From: an uncultured Chloroflexota bacterium
GTDB lineage: Bacteria > Chloroflexota > Dehalococcoidia > UBA3495
Assembly: GCA_913052545.1 (NCBI GenBank)
Contig: CAJXEF010000009.1
Span: 1-24,356, forward strand
Length of the DNA stretch: 24,356 nt
Direction of reading: 5' to 3'
Below the pieces are notes generated by a model. It ran no database searches. It saw only the letters and a program-made list of their open reading frames with translations, and was not told the DNA's origin. Shown here piece by piece: positions 23,709 to 24,356 of the stretch (positions within the stretch are counted from its first letter, which is position 1; the number at the start of each line of letters is the position of its first letter). The translations under genes and the position numbers were made by a program.

Positions 23709-24356
23709 ATGTTCGACCGATTTGAACAACTTAAATTAACAGTCGACGGTACGACAATCAACCTGGTGAAAGGGGGCAATGGTCCTCCATTATTATTACT
23801 GCACGGATACCCTCAGACCCACACTATGTGGCATAAAATAGCTCCAAGACTAGCTCAAGACTTTACGGTGATCGCTTCAGATCTGCGAGGATATGGTGAC
23901 AGCGGTAAGCCAGATAGTGATGACAAACATCTCCCTTATTCTAAACGTAGAATGGCACTGGATCAGGTCGAAGTTATGCAACAATTAGGCTATGAGAAGT
24001 TTTTCCTCGTATCCCACGACAGGGGAGCAAGGGTTGCCCATAGGCTAACTAAAGATCATCCACAAAGAGTTCTTAAATTAGCTGTATTAGACATTGTTCC
24101 AACTCGTCATATGTTTGACATTGTTGACAAGGAAATGGCCACTAACACTTATCACTGGTTCTTTTTGATTCAACCGTTTGATTTTCCCGAAAAAGTTATT
24201 GGGGCTGACCCAGATTATTTCATAAGGTCGCGATTTGAACGAGTGAATAATGCCTCAACAGTATTCCCGCCTGAAGCTATCGAAGAATACGTACGATGTT
24301 TCTCTATACCAGGAACGATACATGGGGCTTGCGAAGATTACCGAGCAGGGGCCAGT
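23709..24356 (+). CDS. Fluoroacetate/haloacetate dehalogenase-type alpha/beta hydrolase (3' end outside window)
   Basis: An open frame from ATG 23709, with GGAG 5 bases upstream, gives 216 residues to the window end. HGYPQTHTMW contains the oxyanion-hole segment. The nucleophile Asp104 lies in SHDRGAR, with Arg105 and Arg108 in the positions that hold the carboxylate in fluoroacetate dehalogenases. LDIVPT, TYHWFFLIQP and EDYRAG match the region that supplies His, Trp and Tyr of the fluoride pocket (here His149, Trp150, Tyr211). The catalytic His is expected beyond the window. The best supported call is an Asp-nucleophile haloacetate dehalogenase acting on short 2-haloacids. Epoxide hydrolases share the fold, but the HW pair and VLDIVPT favour the dehalogenase. 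Confidence 0.87.
   Translation, partial: MFDRFEQLKLTVDGTTINLVKGGNGPPLLLLHGYPQTHTMWHKIAPRLAQDFTVIASDLRGYGDSGKPDSDDKHLPYSKRRMALDQVEVMQQLGYEKFFLVSHDRGARVAHRLTKDHPQRVLKLAVLDIVPTRHMFDIVDKEMATNTYHWFFLIQPFDFPEKVIGADPDYFIRSRFERVNNASTVFPPEAIEEYVRCFSIPGTIHGACEDYRAGAS

Noticed and set aside
1..24356. CRISPR arrays, transposases, phage genes or integration sites
   Set aside because: No regularly spaced repeats, transposase motifs, integrases or phage structural genes were seen; only short tandem repeats of two copies.

Overview
The window is a bacterial chromosome segment with tightly spaced genes, mostly AAGGAG-type ribosome binding sites and a moderate GC content (mid-40s % by eye). Gene content points to a Chloroflexota lineage, possibly marine SAR202-like. 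The signs are the dnaB neighbourhood with a DnaD-domain protein and a DnaI-like loader, the many LLM, MBL, Gfo/Idh, cupin and dehalogenase enzymes, and an NHLRC2-like thioredoxin/NHL protein. This assignment is inference, since no rRNA is present.

Region 1 (1-7.8 kb) is metabolic and redox. It holds the 3' end of a glutamate-1-semialdehyde aminomutase-like gene, a probable beta-sandwich protein, a selenoprotein of the thioredoxin/NHL (NHLRC2-like) family, an MFS transporter, an AroQ-like protein lacking several catalytic residues, a small CxxC protein, a bicupin, selD and a sulfite-oxidase-like molybdoenzyme. Two of these genes (1216-2697 and selD, 6033-7079) contain an in-frame UGA at a known Cys position, followed by a stem-loop at nearly the same distance. 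The organism therefore very probably makes selenocysteine, and a standard gene caller would truncate both genes.

Region 2 (7.8-11.8 kb, minus strand) holds a three-gene nitrile hydratase/thiocyanate hydrolase-type operon in which the beta subunit is split into two genes. After it come an unrecognised 260-aa protein with an acidic tail, a metallo-beta-lactamase-fold hydrolase and apt.

Region 3 (11.9-17.2 kb, plus strand) is the translation/transcription cluster: a strong promoter, a leader with a terminator-like hairpin and a possible folded RNA, tRNA-Tyr, tRNA-Thr, tuf, rpmG, secE, nusG, rplK, rplA, an L10-type leader with an attenuator, rplJ and rplL. rpoB does not follow; a terminator-like hairpin and a Gfo/Idh oxidoreductase do.

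Region 4 (17.3-24.4 kb) contains the Gfo/Idh gene, an LLM flavin monooxygenase-like gene (minus) and a minus-strand replication operon rplI-dnaB-dnaD-like-helicase loader with a clear promoter. The loader has two complete AAA+ modules in one chain and overlaps the DnaD-like gene by 122 bases. The window ends inside a divergent gene for a fluoroacetate/haloacetate dehalogenase-type hydrolase.

The most notable items are the selenocysteine NHLRC2-like protein, the double-AAA+ helicase loader, the split-beta nitrile/thiocyanate hydrolase, the AroQ-like protein with altered active site and the leader RNA upstream of the tRNA-tuf operon.
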